Shown here: piece by piece, positions 19,703 to 28,274 of the stretch
Layout: the number at the start of each line of letters is the position of its first letter
How positions within the stretch are numbered: the stretch's first letter is position 1
DNA from: Clostridia bacterium
Lineage (GTDB): Bacteria; Bacillota; Clostridia; Christensenellales; Aristaeellaceae
NCBI GenBank assembly: GCA_017543905.1
Contig: JAFYFC010000028.1
Location: 55,627 to 119,626, forward strand
Direction: 5' to 3'
Length of the DNA stretch: 64,000 nt
The notes under the pieces: generated by a model
Databases searched by the model: none
Seen by the model: only the letters and a program-made list of their open reading frames with translations
Told to the model about the DNA's origin: nothing
Translations under genes and position numbers: made by a program

Positions 19703-21001
19703 ATGGGTGTTGAAGGCAAAAAGCTGTTGGTGCTGGGCGGAACCAGCGCCTCGCTCGATCTCGTAAAGCAGGCGCGTCTGTTGGGCGTGCGCACGATCGT
19801 CACCGACGAAAAGGACGTATCCGAGCGCCCCGCAAAGCAAATCGCGGACGAATACGCCATGGTCAGCACGACCGATTACGACGCGCTCACCGCGCTCATA
19901 CGCGAAAAGCGCATAGACGGCGTATTCTGCGGACCGAGCGAATTCAACATAAGAAACATGATAAGCCTGTGCGAAAAAGCGGGCGTAAGGTGCTACGCGG
20001 ACAGCGCGACCTGGGACAAATGCGCGAACAAAGACGTATTCAAGCAGTACTGCCGCAAATACGGCGTGGACTGCACGCCGGAGTTTAGCGTGAGCGAAAA
20101 CTCCACCGACGCAGAGCTCGCCGCGCTCGATTATCCTATCATCGTAAAGCCCGTGGACGGCTCCTCCTCCGCGGGGATAACTACGTGCCGCGAATGGACC
20201 GAGGTGCGGGACGCGTGCATAAAGGCGCGCGCCGTGTCCGGCAGAAAAAAGATAATAGTCGAAAAATATATAGAAAACTCCGGCGAAATATTCAGCGCGA
20301 GTTACCTGCTCAAAAACGGGCAGGCGTATCCGTACCTGCTGCGCGACACGTATATCGTAGACCCGGTAAACCGCAAAACGCTGATCAGCGGCTTCAGCTT
20401 CATGCCCTCGCACCTGCAGGAATACTATCTGAACACCATGGACGCCTCCGTCAGAAGGATGCTCGCGGGCATGGGGCTCAGAAACGGCGTCGCGTTTTTC
20501 CAGGCGCTGCCGTATAAGGGCAAAATATACCTGCACGAAATGGGCTTCCGCCTGAGCGGCGGGCTGATTTTCAAGATAACGGAGCCGCTGTGCCATATAA
20601 ACGACATGCAGTGCATGATAAGATACGCTCTGGGCGAAGAGATCTGCACGGACGACGACATCCGCGCGATCGACATAAACTGCTCCGGCAAGATCGGCGC
20701 GAAGCTCATGGTGCCGCTCGAGCCCGGCACTATAGCGGAAATACGCGCGCTCGAGGACTGCAAGGCCTTAGCGCCCGTTCAGAACTTCATACAGTATTAC
20801 GGCGTCGGAGACGAGGTTTCTCCCAAGGTGGTCGGCACGCTCTCGCAGCATTTCGGCCGCTTTACGCTGCTGGCGGACGATAAAGAAGCGATATTCTCCG
20901 CCGTAAACACGATACAGGACAGGCTCAGGGTCATAGGCGCAGACGGACAGGTGCTGAACGATATGCCCTTCGACCTTGGCAGGGTATACGCAAACGTTTG
21001 A
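19703..21001 (+). CDS. ATP-grasp ligase B
   Basis: The product is 432 residues; ATG 19703 directly follows the stop of the first ATP-grasp gene, with GGGGAG upstream. It has KLLVLGGTSASLDLVKQARLLG at the N-terminus, YPIIVKPVDGSSSAGIT near 145-160 and the ATP-grasp metal-site region FFQALPYKGKIYLHEMGFRLSGG near 270. It is only distantly similar to ATP-grasp A, so the two probably use different substrates or act in sequence. Its stop overlaps the next gene by one base (TGATG). It could form an amide, thioester or acyl phosphate; which one cannot be read from sequence. Confidence 0.85.
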   Translation: MGVEGKKLLVLGGTSASLDLVKQARLLGVRTIVTDEKDVSERPAKQIADEYAMVSTTDYDALTALIREKRIDGVFCGPSEFNIRNMISLCEKAGVRCYADSATWDKCANKDVFKQYCRKYGVDCTPEFSVSENSTDAELAALDYPIIVKPVDGSSSAGITTCREWTEVRDACIKARAVSGRKKIIVEKYIENSGEIFSASYLLKNGQAYPYLLRDTYIVDPVNRKTLISGFSFMPSHLQEYYLNTMDASVRRMLAGMGLRNGVAFFQALPYKGKIYLHEMGFRLSGGLIFKITEPLCHINDMQCMIRYALGEEICTDDDIRAIDINCSGKIGAKLMVPLEPGTIAEIRALEDCKALAPVQNFIQYYGVGDEVSPKVVGTLSQHFGRFTLLADDKEAIFSAVNTIQDRLRVIGADGQVLNDMPFDLGRVYANV

Positions 21002-21969
21002 TGAAAACGATACTGCTGACAAATTCATATAGCGGTCTTCCGCTCGAGATAGTACGTAATAACGTGCCCGAGGGCTTTGAAATACTCTTCCCCGAGGCGC
21101 AGACGCAGGACGCGCTGCTTGCCGCAGCCCCGCGCGCGCACTACATACTCGCGGGCGGACGGCTTAAAATCACGGACGAGGTGCTCGCGCGCGCGAGCGG
21201 GCTTAAAATGGTGCAGCGCTCCGGCGTAGGGCTCGACGCGCTGGATCTGGACGCGCTCAGAGCGCGGAATATCCCGCTGTACGTAAACCGCGGCATAAAC
21301 GCGCAGAGCGTGGCGGAGCATACGCTGCTGCTCATGCTCGCGTGCCTGCGCCGCCTGACTGTATTGGACAGAAACACCAAAGCGGGCATCTGGAAAAAGC
21401 AGGAGCAGGGCGTGCGCACGCGCGAGCTGCACGGCAAAACCGTGGGCATAATCGGTATGGGCAGCATCGCGCGCACGCTGGTCACGCATCTCATGCCCTT
21501 CGGCGTAAAAATCGTATACAGCGACATAATCCGCGCGCAAGCCGAGTTCGAAAACAAGTACTCCCTCACCTTCCTGCCCGTGCGCGAGGTGCTCGCCGCA
21601 GCGGATATCGTAACGCTGCACTGCGCGCTCACGCCGGACACCGCAAATCTTATAAACGCCGAAACGCTTGCGGCGATGAAGCCGGAGTCCATACTTATAA
21701 ACACGGCGCGCGGCGCGCTGGTCGACGCCTGTGCGCTGTATGACGCACTGAAAGAGGGTCGCCTCTCCTTCGCCGCGCTGGACGTGCACGCCGAGGAGCC
21801 GCCTTCGCAGGATTACCCGCTCAAGACGCTTGAAAACGTGATACTCACGCCGCATATCGCGGGCGTCACGTACGATTCCTTCGCGGCGATGATGCGCGAC
21901 GCTTTCGGAAACATAGCCGCCTTCGAGCGCGGCGAGACGGAAAAAATCGCCCCGAGCAGATATTTATAA
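21001..21969 (+). CDS. D-2-hydroxyacid dehydrogenase (SerA-like)
   Basis: The product is 322 residues. I prefer ATG 21001 (overlapping the preceding TGA) over TTG 20998. It has the NAD-binding motif VGIIGMGSIARTLVTHLMPFG (glycine fold near 148), the catalytic Arg in NTARGALVDA, a Glu in LDVHAEEP and the His in ILTPHIAGVT. It reduces a 2-keto acid to a D-2-hydroxy acid or does the reverse. There is no C-terminal ACT domain, so it is not a regulated phosphoglycerate dehydrogenase. Placed between ATP-grasp genes and an MmgE/PrpD gene, it probably makes a hydroxy acid precursor for the polysaccharide. Confidence 0.9.
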   Translation: MKTILLTNSYSGLPLEIVRNNVPEGFEILFPEAQTQDALLAAAPRAHYILAGGRLKITDEVLARASGLKMVQRSGVGLDALDLDALRARNIPLYVNRGINAQSVAEHTLLLMLACLRRLTVLDRNTKAGIWKKQEQGVRTRELHGKTVGIIGMGSIARTLVTHLMPFGVKIVYSDIIRAQAEFENKYSLTFLPVREVLAAADIVTLHCALTPDTANLINAETLAAMKPESILINTARGALVDACALYDALKEGRLSFAALDVHAEEPPSQDYPLKTLENVILTPHIAGVTYDSFAAMMRDAFGNIAAFERGETEKIAPSRYL

Positions 21970-21977
21970 GGAGCTTT

Positions 21978-23219
21978 ATGGCAAATCTGACCAGTGCCTT
22001 CGCCGATTATCTGCTTGAAAAAGCGGGCGGCGTTACGGAGGATATACTTGCGCGCGCAGACACGTGCAGAGCTGATTACGAGGCCGTGTGCGCCGCAGGC
22101 GCGCGCAAAAACAAGGCGCAGTGGGCGGCGCTGCTTAAAGCAGCCCCCGCAGGCAATGCGGAGATAATCGGCTGCGGCGTTAAAACCGACGGCAGGACCG
22201 CCGCGCTCATAAACGGCTTCAACGCGCACACGCTGGAGCTCGACGACGGTCAGCGCTTCGCGATGATACATTTGGGCGCCTCGGTCATATCCAGCCTGTA
22301 CTCCGCGCGCGCGGAGCTCGGCTTCCCGGACGAAAAACTGCGTCTGGGCATAGTTATGGGCTACGAGGCGGCGTGCCGCGCGTCGATTTCGATGCAGCCC
22401 TCGCATAAGCAGCGGGGCTACCACGCCGCGGGCACCTGCGGCACGATAGGCTGCGCGGTCGGCTGCGCGTTCGCGCTGGGCATGGACAAAGCCGCGCTCG
22501 TGCGCGCGCTCACCTGCGCGGCGGGCAGCGCGGCGGGCCTGCTCGAAATACAGGAGCAGCAAAGCGAGCTCAAGCCCTACAACGTAGGGCGCGCGGCGCT
22601 GGACGGGCTCAGCGCGGCGTACATGGGGCTGACGAGCTTTGAAACGCCCGACGACATGCTGGGCGGCGAGCGCGGCTTTTTCGCTTCGTTCGCGGACGCG
22701 TACGACGCAGGGAAGCTTACTGAACGCACGGATTATTATGAGATAGAGCGCATATACGTAAAGCCCTACGCCTCCTGCCGGCACAGCCACAGCGCGGTCG
22801 AGGCGGCGATAAGGCTGCACGGCGAAATCAATCCTGACGATATACTAAGCGCGCGCGTGGACACGTACAGGCTGGGCGTAAAGGGGCACGACCATACGGA
22901 GATACACGGCGCGGCCTCGGCGAAGCTGAGCACGCCCTACGCGGTCGCGGCCGCGCTCATATACGGACGGGCGGACATAACAGTGTTCGAGCCGCCGCTT
23001 GCGGCTGCAGTCAAGCTCGCTGCGAACGTACGCGTATGCGAGGACGCAGCCCTTACAAAAGAAAGCCCATTAAAGCGCGCGGCGGTCGTTACGGTTACGC
23101 TGCGCGGCGGCGCGCAGAAAGCCTGCCGCGTGGACTACGCCAAGGGCGACCCCGAAAACCCGATGAGCGACGTCGAATTACAGGAAAAGGCACGCCTTTT
23201 GTCGAATTATATGATATAA
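21978..23219 (+). CDS. MmgE/PrpD family protein
   Basis: The product is 413 residues; ATG 21978 follows AAGGAG. It has the family signature NGFNAHTLELDDGQRFAMIHLGASVISSLY near residues 75-105 and CRHSHSAVEAAIRL near 275, where the His-rich region lines the presumed active site. Family members are 2-methylcitrate dehydratase (PrpD), cis-aconitate decarboxylase and iminodisuccinate epimerase, all acting on polycarboxylic acids. No other methylcitrate-cycle gene is nearby, so propionate breakdown is unlikely; a dehydratase, epimerase or decarboxylase step on a di- or tricarboxylate is the better guess. Confidence 0.88.
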   Translation: MANLTSAFADYLLEKAGGVTEDILARADTCRADYEAVCAAGARKNKAQWAALLKAAPAGNAEIIGCGVKTDGRTAALINGFNAHTLELDDGQRFAMIHLGASVISSLYSARAELGFPDEKLRLGIVMGYEAACRASISMQPSHKQRGYHAAGTCGTIGCAVGCAFALGMDKAALVRALTCAAGSAAGLLEIQEQQSELKPYNVGRAALDGLSAAYMGLTSFETPDDMLGGERGFFASFADAYDAGKLTERTDYYEIERIYVKPYASCRHSHSAVEAAIRLHGEINPDDILSARVDTYRLGVKGHDHTEIHGAASAKLSTPYAVAAALIYGRADITVFEPPLAAAVKLAANVRVCEDAALTKESPLKRAAVVTVTLRGGAQKACRVDYAKGDPENPMSDVELQEKARLLSNYMI

Positions 23220-23233
23220 ACGGGAGTGAGCAT

Positions 23234-24136
23234 ATGAACAGCATGGATAAAACCCGCGAATTTCTGAAATCCATAGGCCTTCCGGGCGGAGACGCGTACG
23301 ATCTGCCCACCTCTGAAAAGCGCTTTTCCGACGGCGGACAGTACCGCTTCGAGGTGCCCGGCATACAGGGACCCAAGGTGATGAAGGCGCTGCTGGAGGC
23401 GATGGACGGCTACGGCCTGTATCTGCACAGGGTCACGCAGACGCAGGGCATAATGCGTCTTACCGACGACGACATAAGCAAGATGGTGGAGCTCGCGCAC
23501 ACCTGGCAGACCGACCTGATACTCGCAATCGGCCCGCGCGCCACCACCGATACCTCCGCGTCCGTGCACACCGAGGAGGGCGTACGCATGGGCTACCGCC
23601 TGCGCGGGCAGGAGCAGATAGTGCGCGCGATAGAGGATGTAAAACGCGCGGCGCGTCTGGGCTGCCGCGGCTTTCTGGTGTACGACGAGGGCTGTCTGTG
23701 GGTACTTAACGAGCTGCGCAAGGCGGGCGGGATACCCACGGACTGCCATTTCAAGATTTCCGCGCACGCGGGACACGGCAATCCCTGCTCGGCAAGGCTG
23801 CTGGAATCTATCGGCGCGGACTCCATAAATCCCGTGCGCGACATACAGCTGCAGATGCTCGCAGCGATGCGGCAGGCGGTAAACTGCCCCATCGACATAC
23901 ATACCGAAAATCCCGCCTCCACCGGCGGCTTCATCCGCCACTACGAGGTGCCCGAGATGATCAGGATCGCCGCGCCCATATACCTGAAAACCGGCGGCTC
24001 GGTAGCCACCACGCACTCGTGGGATTCCACCGAGGACGACGCCCGCAAGCGCGCCAAGCAGTGCAGCCTAGTCAAGCGCATGATAGACGAATACTACCCC
24101 GAGGCAGTGTGGAGCCCGAGAGGGAGCCTGGTATAA
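23234..24136 (+). CDS. U32-peptidase-like TIM-barrel protein
   Basis: The product is 300 residues. ATG 23234 after GGGAGTGAG gives the expected N-terminus; a longer frame overlapping the previous gene is rejected. The sequence reads as a beta/alpha barrel with RFEVPGIQGPKVMKALLEAM, GYGLYLHRVTQTQGIMRLTDDD, RGFLVYDEGCLWVLNELRKAG and IDIHTENPASTGGF, a pattern seen in stand-alone U32-like proteins, which are mostly not proven peptidases. It lacks the accessory domains of YegQ/RlhA. The close linkage (15 bases) to MmgE/PrpD suggests an enzyme of the same pathway. It is the last GC-rich gene before the AT-richer block. Confidence 0.65.
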   Translation: MNSMDKTREFLKSIGLPGGDAYDLPTSEKRFSDGGQYRFEVPGIQGPKVMKALLEAMDGYGLYLHRVTQTQGIMRLTDDDISKMVELAHTWQTDLILAIGPRATTDTSASVHTEEGVRMGYRLRGQEQIVRAIEDVKRAARLGCRGFLVYDEGCLWVLNELRKAGGIPTDCHFKISAHAGHGNPCSARLLESIGADSINPVRDIQLQMLAAMRQAVNCPIDIHTENPASTGGFIRHYEVPEMIRIAAPIYLKTGGSVATTHSWDSTEDDARKRAKQCSLVKRMIDEYYPEAVWSPRGSLV

Positions 24137-24157
24137 AAGAATCGAGAGTGTAAAACC

Positions 24158-25156
24158 ATGAAAGTGTGTTATGTTGTTATAAACCTCGAGCATTACAAGT
24201 ATTTCTTCTCTGACCTTAATCCGCAGGAATCTCTTGTAGTGCTGGATAAAAAATCCTCTGCGCTTAAGATAGCAGCAAAAAAACTGTACAGGGACAAGAA
24301 TAATCCTGAATGGATATTCAGCTTGATGCTGTTTATCATTAACAGGCAAGTAAAGCTCAAAAACATAGACGTTCTTGTCGTAACCGACTTAGCTCAGATC
24401 AGGTTTCCAAACGGATTTGTCAGATGGCTGAAAACCAGATATCCGTCGTTAAAAACCGTAATGATGTTTTACAACAAGGCGTCTGCTCTCTATGGTTTGA
24501 ACGGAAATATCAGCATAGACAGTATATCTGAAAAGGATACCATGCTGCCGTTTGACAAAATATACACTTACGATCCGGAAGAAGCTCAAAGCTTCGGTTT
24601 TGAATACTACACTGCAATCTCTGACGTTTCAAAACTTGTCGGGTCTGTTCAGGAGAGTCCCTGCAGCGATGTCTTTTACTGCGGCAGCATAAAACACGAA
24701 TGGAAAAACGGAAGATTTGACGCCGTGGATCAGGTATACCAATACTTAAACGCAAATAACGTCAAATGTGATTTCCATCTTGTTATCAGCAAAGACCTGC
24801 AATTGCCTGAACGGGAATACGTCGGCACGTCAAGACTGCCTTATCTGGATGTCATAAAACGCTCGATAAGCTCCAAAGCAATATTGGAAATTGTATCTGA
24901 CGGTCAAAACGGCGTTACCGAAAGGTTTTATGACGCATTGATGTACAACAGGAAGTTTATAACAAATAACAGCTCGGTCCTTCATCACCCTTACTATAAC
25001 AGTAAATACATGAAGGTCTTTGAAAAACCTTCGGACATAGATATCAAATGGCTTCTGAACGATGAAACGGTAGAATATAACTATGACGGCAAGTATACGC
25101 CAAAGGGAATGTACAAAATGCTGGAAAAAATGTGGAATAACCAGCGATACAATTAA
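24158..25156 (+). CDS. Putative glycosyltransferase
   Basis: The product is 332 residues. Composition drops here: I count 24 G/C in 24181-24240 against 36 in 23401-23460. There are two apparent Rossmann halves: an N-terminal one ([16 protein letters not shown]...[14 protein letters not shown]) and a C-terminal one with [27 protein letters not shown] and [35 protein letters not shown]. This resembles GT-B capsular glycosyltransferases (CgeB/GT4-like), where the Glu near ERFYDAL binds the nucleotide sugar. The match is by pattern only. It leads the dTDP-sugar block. Confidence 0.6.
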   Translation: MKVCYVVINLEHYKYFFSDLNPQESLVVLDKKSSALKIAAKKLYRDKNNPEWIFSLMLFIINRQVKLKNIDVLVVTDLAQIRFPNGFVRWLKTRYPSLKTVMMFYNKASALYGLNGNISIDSISEKDTMLPFDKIYTYDPEEAQSFGFEYYTAISDVSKLVGSVQESPCSDVFYCGSIKHEWKNGRFDAVDQVYQYLNANNVKCDFHLVISKDLQLPEREYVGTSRLPYLDVIKRSISSKAILEIVSDGQNGVTERFYDALMYNRKFITNNSSVLHHPYYNSKYMKVFEKPSDIDIKWLLNDETVEYNYDGKYTPKGMYKMLEKMWNNQRYN

Positions 25157-25227
25157 GCCGAAAAGTTCAGTCACAGTTTAGTTATGCCTATCATGGCAAC
25201 AGAGTATTAAGTATAAGGAGATGCGCA

Positions 25228-26112
25228 ATGAAAGGAATCATTCTGGCAGGCGGCGCAGGAACACGCCTTTACCCGCTGACAATGGTTACATCCAAACAAC
25301 TCCTCCCTGTTTATGATAAGCCAATGGTTTATTATCCATTGTCAACACTTATGCTTGCCGGGATAATGGATATACTTATTATTTCTACCCCGACAGATAC
25401 TCCGCGATTTAAAGCTCTGTTAGGAGACGGATCTCAGTTCGGTATCAATCTTCAGTATTGCATTCAGCCAAGTCCTGATGGTCTCGCACAAGCGTTCATA
25501 CTCGGCGAAGAGTTCATAGGCGACCATGAATGTGCCATGATACTTGGTGATAATATTTTCTACGGCGGCGGGTTGGGCGATAAGCTGCGTTCTGCAGTAC
25601 GCAACGCCGAAAACGGTCTGGCAACCATATTTGGATATTATGTCAACGACCCCGAGCGTTTCGGTATCATGGAATTGGATGACAGCGGTCAAATCCTGTC
25701 TGTCGAAGAAAAACCCGCAAATCCGAAATCAAATTACTGTATTACCGGGCTTTATTTCTATCCAAAGGGTGTAAGCAAGAGTGCAAAAACGGTAAAACCA
25801 AGCAAACGCGGAGAATTGGAAATTACAAGCCTCAATGAAATATATCTGAAAAACCACAAATTGAACGGCATTATTCTGGGACGCGGGTACGCATGGCTGG
25901 ATACAGGCACTATGGACAGTCTGGTGGAAGCGGCGGATTTTGTCAGGATGATCGAAAAACGTCAGGGGCTCAAGATCTCCGCTCCCGAAGAGATAGCATA
26001 CCGCAATCACTGGATCGACAAACAGACGCTCCTTATGTCAGCAGAAAGATACGGCAAGAGTCCTTATGGTCAGCATTTGAAGAATGTGGCGGACGGAAGA
26101 ATAGTTTACTGA
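25228..26112 (+). CDS. rmlA: Glucose-1-phosphate thymidylyltransferase
   Basis: The product is 294 residues, the normal RmlA length; ATG 25228 follows AAGGAG. The N-terminal [18 protein letters not shown] is the nucleotidyltransferase signature; [33 protein letters not shown] and [17 protein letters not shown] are RmlA blocks. It makes dTDP-glucose from dTTP and glucose-1-phosphate in the cytoplasm. It is followed by rmlC and rmlB in the order A-C-B. Confidence 0.96.
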   Translation: MKGIILAGGAGTRLYPLTMVTSKQLLPVYDKPMVYYPLSTLMLAGIMDILIISTPTDTPRFKALLGDGSQFGINLQYCIQPSPDGLAQAFILGEEFIGDHECAMILGDNIFYGGGLGDKLRSAVRNAENGLATIFGYYVNDPERFGIMELDDSGQILSVEEKPANPKSNYCITGLYFYPKGVSKSAKTVKPSKRGELEITSLNEIYLKNHKLNGIILGRGYAWLDTGTMDSLVEAADFVRMIEKRQGLKISAPEEIAYRNHWIDKQTLLMSAERYGKSPYGQHLKNVADGRIVY

Positions 26113-26164
26113 TATCCCGCTTTGCCGAAACATGAATTACGCCGCCAGCGAAAAGAGGACAGAT

Positions 26165-26716
26165 ATGAGCAATTTTACGTTTACTGAAACTAATATCAAG
26201 GGTGTTTATATCATCGATGTCAAATCTTACGGGGATCGTAGAGGTTACTTTATGGAAACCTATAAAGAAGATGACTTTGTCGCTGCGGGGCTGAATTACC
26301 GATTTGTGCAGGATAACCAGTCGTCATCACATAAAGGTGTGCTCCGCGGACTCCACTTCCAGAAGACATATCCTCAGGCAAAGCTTGTACGCGTGCTTAA
26401 GGGCGAGGTATTTGACGTAGCAGTCGATCTCCGAAAAGGGTCTGAAACCTACGGCAAATGGGTCGGCATACTGTTATCCGAGGACAATCATCGTCAGTTG
26501 ATGATACCGCGCGGTTTCGCACACGGTTTTATCGTGGTTTCTGATCACGCAGAATTTGCATACAAGTGCGACGAGAAATACCATCCTGAGGACGAAGGCG
26601 GAATTCTATGGAACGATCCGGATCTGAACATCGATTGGCCGGATATCGGCGAAATCACACTCAGCGAAAAAGACAAGAATAACCCGACACTCAGTACAAG
26701 CAGAATAGCGTTTTGA
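26165..26716 (+). CDS. rmlC: dTDP-4-dehydrorhamnose 3,5-epimerase
   Basis: The product is 183 residues from ATG 26165 (AAGAGGA upstream); an earlier in-frame ATG at 26132 lacks a ribosome site. It has cupin-fold RmlC motifs: GDRRGYFMETYKEDDF, FVQDNQSSSHKGVLRGLHFQ with the catalytic His, and IPRGFAHGFIVVSDHAEFAYKC. It epimerises C3 and C5 of dTDP-4-keto-6-deoxyglucose, producing an L-configured keto sugar. Its presence without rmlD in the window, together with an aminotransferase and acetyltransferase, suggests an L-amino sugar rather than rhamnose. Confidence 0.95.
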   Translation: MSNFTFTETNIKGVYIIDVKSYGDRRGYFMETYKEDDFVAAGLNYRFVQDNQSSSHKGVLRGLHFQKTYPQAKLVRVLKGEVFDVAVDLRKGSETYGKWVGILLSEDNHRQLMIPRGFAHGFIVVSDHAEFAYKCDEKYHPEDEGGILWNDPDLNIDWPDIGEITLSEKDKNNPTLSTSRIAF

Positions 26717-26726
26717 AGGAGGCTTT

Positions 26727-27755
26727 ATGACCGTAATTGTAACAGGCGGCGCCGGGTTTATCGGAAGCAATTTTATATTTTATATGCTTAATGCCCATCC
26801 CGACTACAGGATAGTCTGTGTCGATAAGCTGACCTATGCCGGAAACTTGTCTACACTAAGAAGTGTAATGAATAATCCCGCATTCAGCTTTGTCAAATTG
26901 GATATATGTGATCGCAGCGGTGTTTACAGCCTCTTTGAAAAGGAAAAGCCGGACATGGTTGTCAATTTCGCTGCAGAAAGCCATGTTGACCGTTCTATTG
27001 AAGATGCGTCTGTCTTTCTGCAGACTAACATCATCGGTACAAGCGTCATGATGGACGCCTGCAGAAAATACGGTATCAGGCGGTATCATCAGGTCTCCAC
27101 AGACGAAGTTTACGGTGATCTTCCTTTGGATCGTCCGGATCTTTTCTTTACAGAAGAAACCCCGATCCACACAAGTTCCCCCTACAGTTCTTCTAAGGCA
27201 GGCGCCGATCTTCTCGTTCTCGCCTATCATCGCACATTCGGTATGCCTGTAAGCATCAGCCGCTGCTCAAACAATTATGGCCCTTATCATTTTCCGGAAA
27301 AGCTTATTCCGTTGATGATCATAAATGCCTTGGGAAATAAGCCTCTGCCGGTATACGGTAAAGGAATAAACGTACGCGACTGGTTATATGTGGAGGACCA
27401 CTGCAAGGCTATCGATCTGATACTGCATAACGGCAGAGCAGGCGAAGTCTACAATGTCGGCGGTCACAACGAAATGAGAAATATCGACATCGTCAAGTTG
27501 ATTTGCAAAGAATTGGGCAAACCGGAATCACTTATTACTTACGTAGCCGACCGCAAGGGACACGATCTGCGTTATGCTATAGATCCAACGAAAATACGCA
27601 ATGAATTGGGCTGGATGCCGGAAACGAAGTTTGAAGACGGTATCAGAAGGACAATTAAGTGGTATCTTGACAATCGCGCCTGGTGGGAAGAGATTATTAA
27701 TGGCGATTATCAGCAGTACTACGAAAAGATGTACAAAGACAGGCAGAAGGCGTAA
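26727..27755 (+). CDS. rmlB: dTDP-glucose 4,6-dehydratase
   Basis: The product is 342 residues; ATG 26727 follows AAGGAGG. It has the extended SDR NAD motif VTGGAGFIGSNF at the N-terminus, the active-site triad in STDEVYGDL (Asp-Glu) and YSSSKAGAD (Tyr-x3-Lys), and the RmlB marker NNYGPYHFPEKLIP. It forms dTDP-4-keto-6-deoxy-D-glucose. It is adjacent to the GNAT gene with a single base between stop and start. Confidence 0.96.
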   Translation: MTVIVTGGAGFIGSNFIFYMLNAHPDYRIVCVDKLTYAGNLSTLRSVMNNPAFSFVKLDICDRSGVYSLFEKEKPDMVVNFAAESHVDRSIEDASVFLQTNIIGTSVMMDACRKYGIRRYHQVSTDEVYGDLPLDRPDLFFTEETPIHTSSPYSSSKAGADLLVLAYHRTFGMPVSISRCSNNYGPYHFPEKLIPLMIINALGNKPLPVYGKGINVRDWLYVEDHCKAIDLILHNGRAGEVYNVGGHNEMRNIDIVKLICKELGKPESLITYVADRKGHDLRYAIDPTKIRNELGWMPETKFEDGIRRTIKWYLDNRAWWEEIINGDYQQYYEKMYKDRQKA

Positions 27756-27756
27756 A

Positions 27757-28254
27757 ATGGATCATAACTATTCGATACGGTATGCTGATATCTGTTTGGT
27801 GCCATTTACTGAAGCATACAGCGAACAATACAGACAACTGCGCAACGATCCTGACGTCAACAGATGTTTCGTATTTCATGGCAGCATCAGTAAAGAACAG
27901 CAAAAACAGTGGTTCAGAGAATATCTGAACAAACCGCAGGAAATCATGTTCGCGATCCTTGATAAGAACGGTCAGTTTATAGGCGGCAATTCAATATACG
28001 ATATTGGAAACGGTTCGGCAGAATATGGGAGGCTTATCATTAATAAACAGTTTTCCGGTAACCATTATGGCTTTAAAGCTACCTGCGCCGCTATGGAAAT
28101 TGCCCGGAGCATTAATATAAACAATCTGCGCTTAAAGGTCTACTTGAATAACGCTGCAGCTATAAAGATATACAAAACCGCAGGATTTATTGAAACAGGC
28201 TTTATTACCGATCAGAACGACGAAACGATGATAGCCATGGAAAGAACAATATAA
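27757..28254 (+). CDS. GNAT-family N-acetyltransferase
   Basis: The product is 165 residues; ATG 27757 lies one base after the rmlB stop, so translation is probably coupled. It is a RimJ/RimL-like GNAT: VPFTEAYSEQYRQLRNDPDV, IGGNSIYDI, YGRLIINKQFSGNHYGFKATCAAMEIA (acetyl-CoA site) and LKVYLNNAAAIKIYKTAGF. Between rmlB and a sugar aminotransferase it most likely acetylates the 4-amino group of a dTDP-4-amino-4,6-dideoxyhexose, as WecD does. The residue choice fits acyl-CoA use, but the acyl group could be other than acetyl. Confidence 0.85.
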   Translation: MDHNYSIRYADICLVPFTEAYSEQYRQLRNDPDVNRCFVFHGSISKEQQKQWFREYLNKPQEIMFAILDKNGQFIGGNSIYDIGNGSAEYGRLIINKQFSGNHYGFKATCAAMEIARSININNLRLKVYLNNAAAIKIYKTAGFIETGFITDQNDETMIAMERTI

Positions 28255-28274
28255 GGTTATATGGAGGTACTCAA

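Noticed and set aside
18386..20596. 736-codon minus-strand ORF
   Set aside because: It is a shadow of the ATP-grasp genes; long antisense frames are expected in GC-rich DNA.
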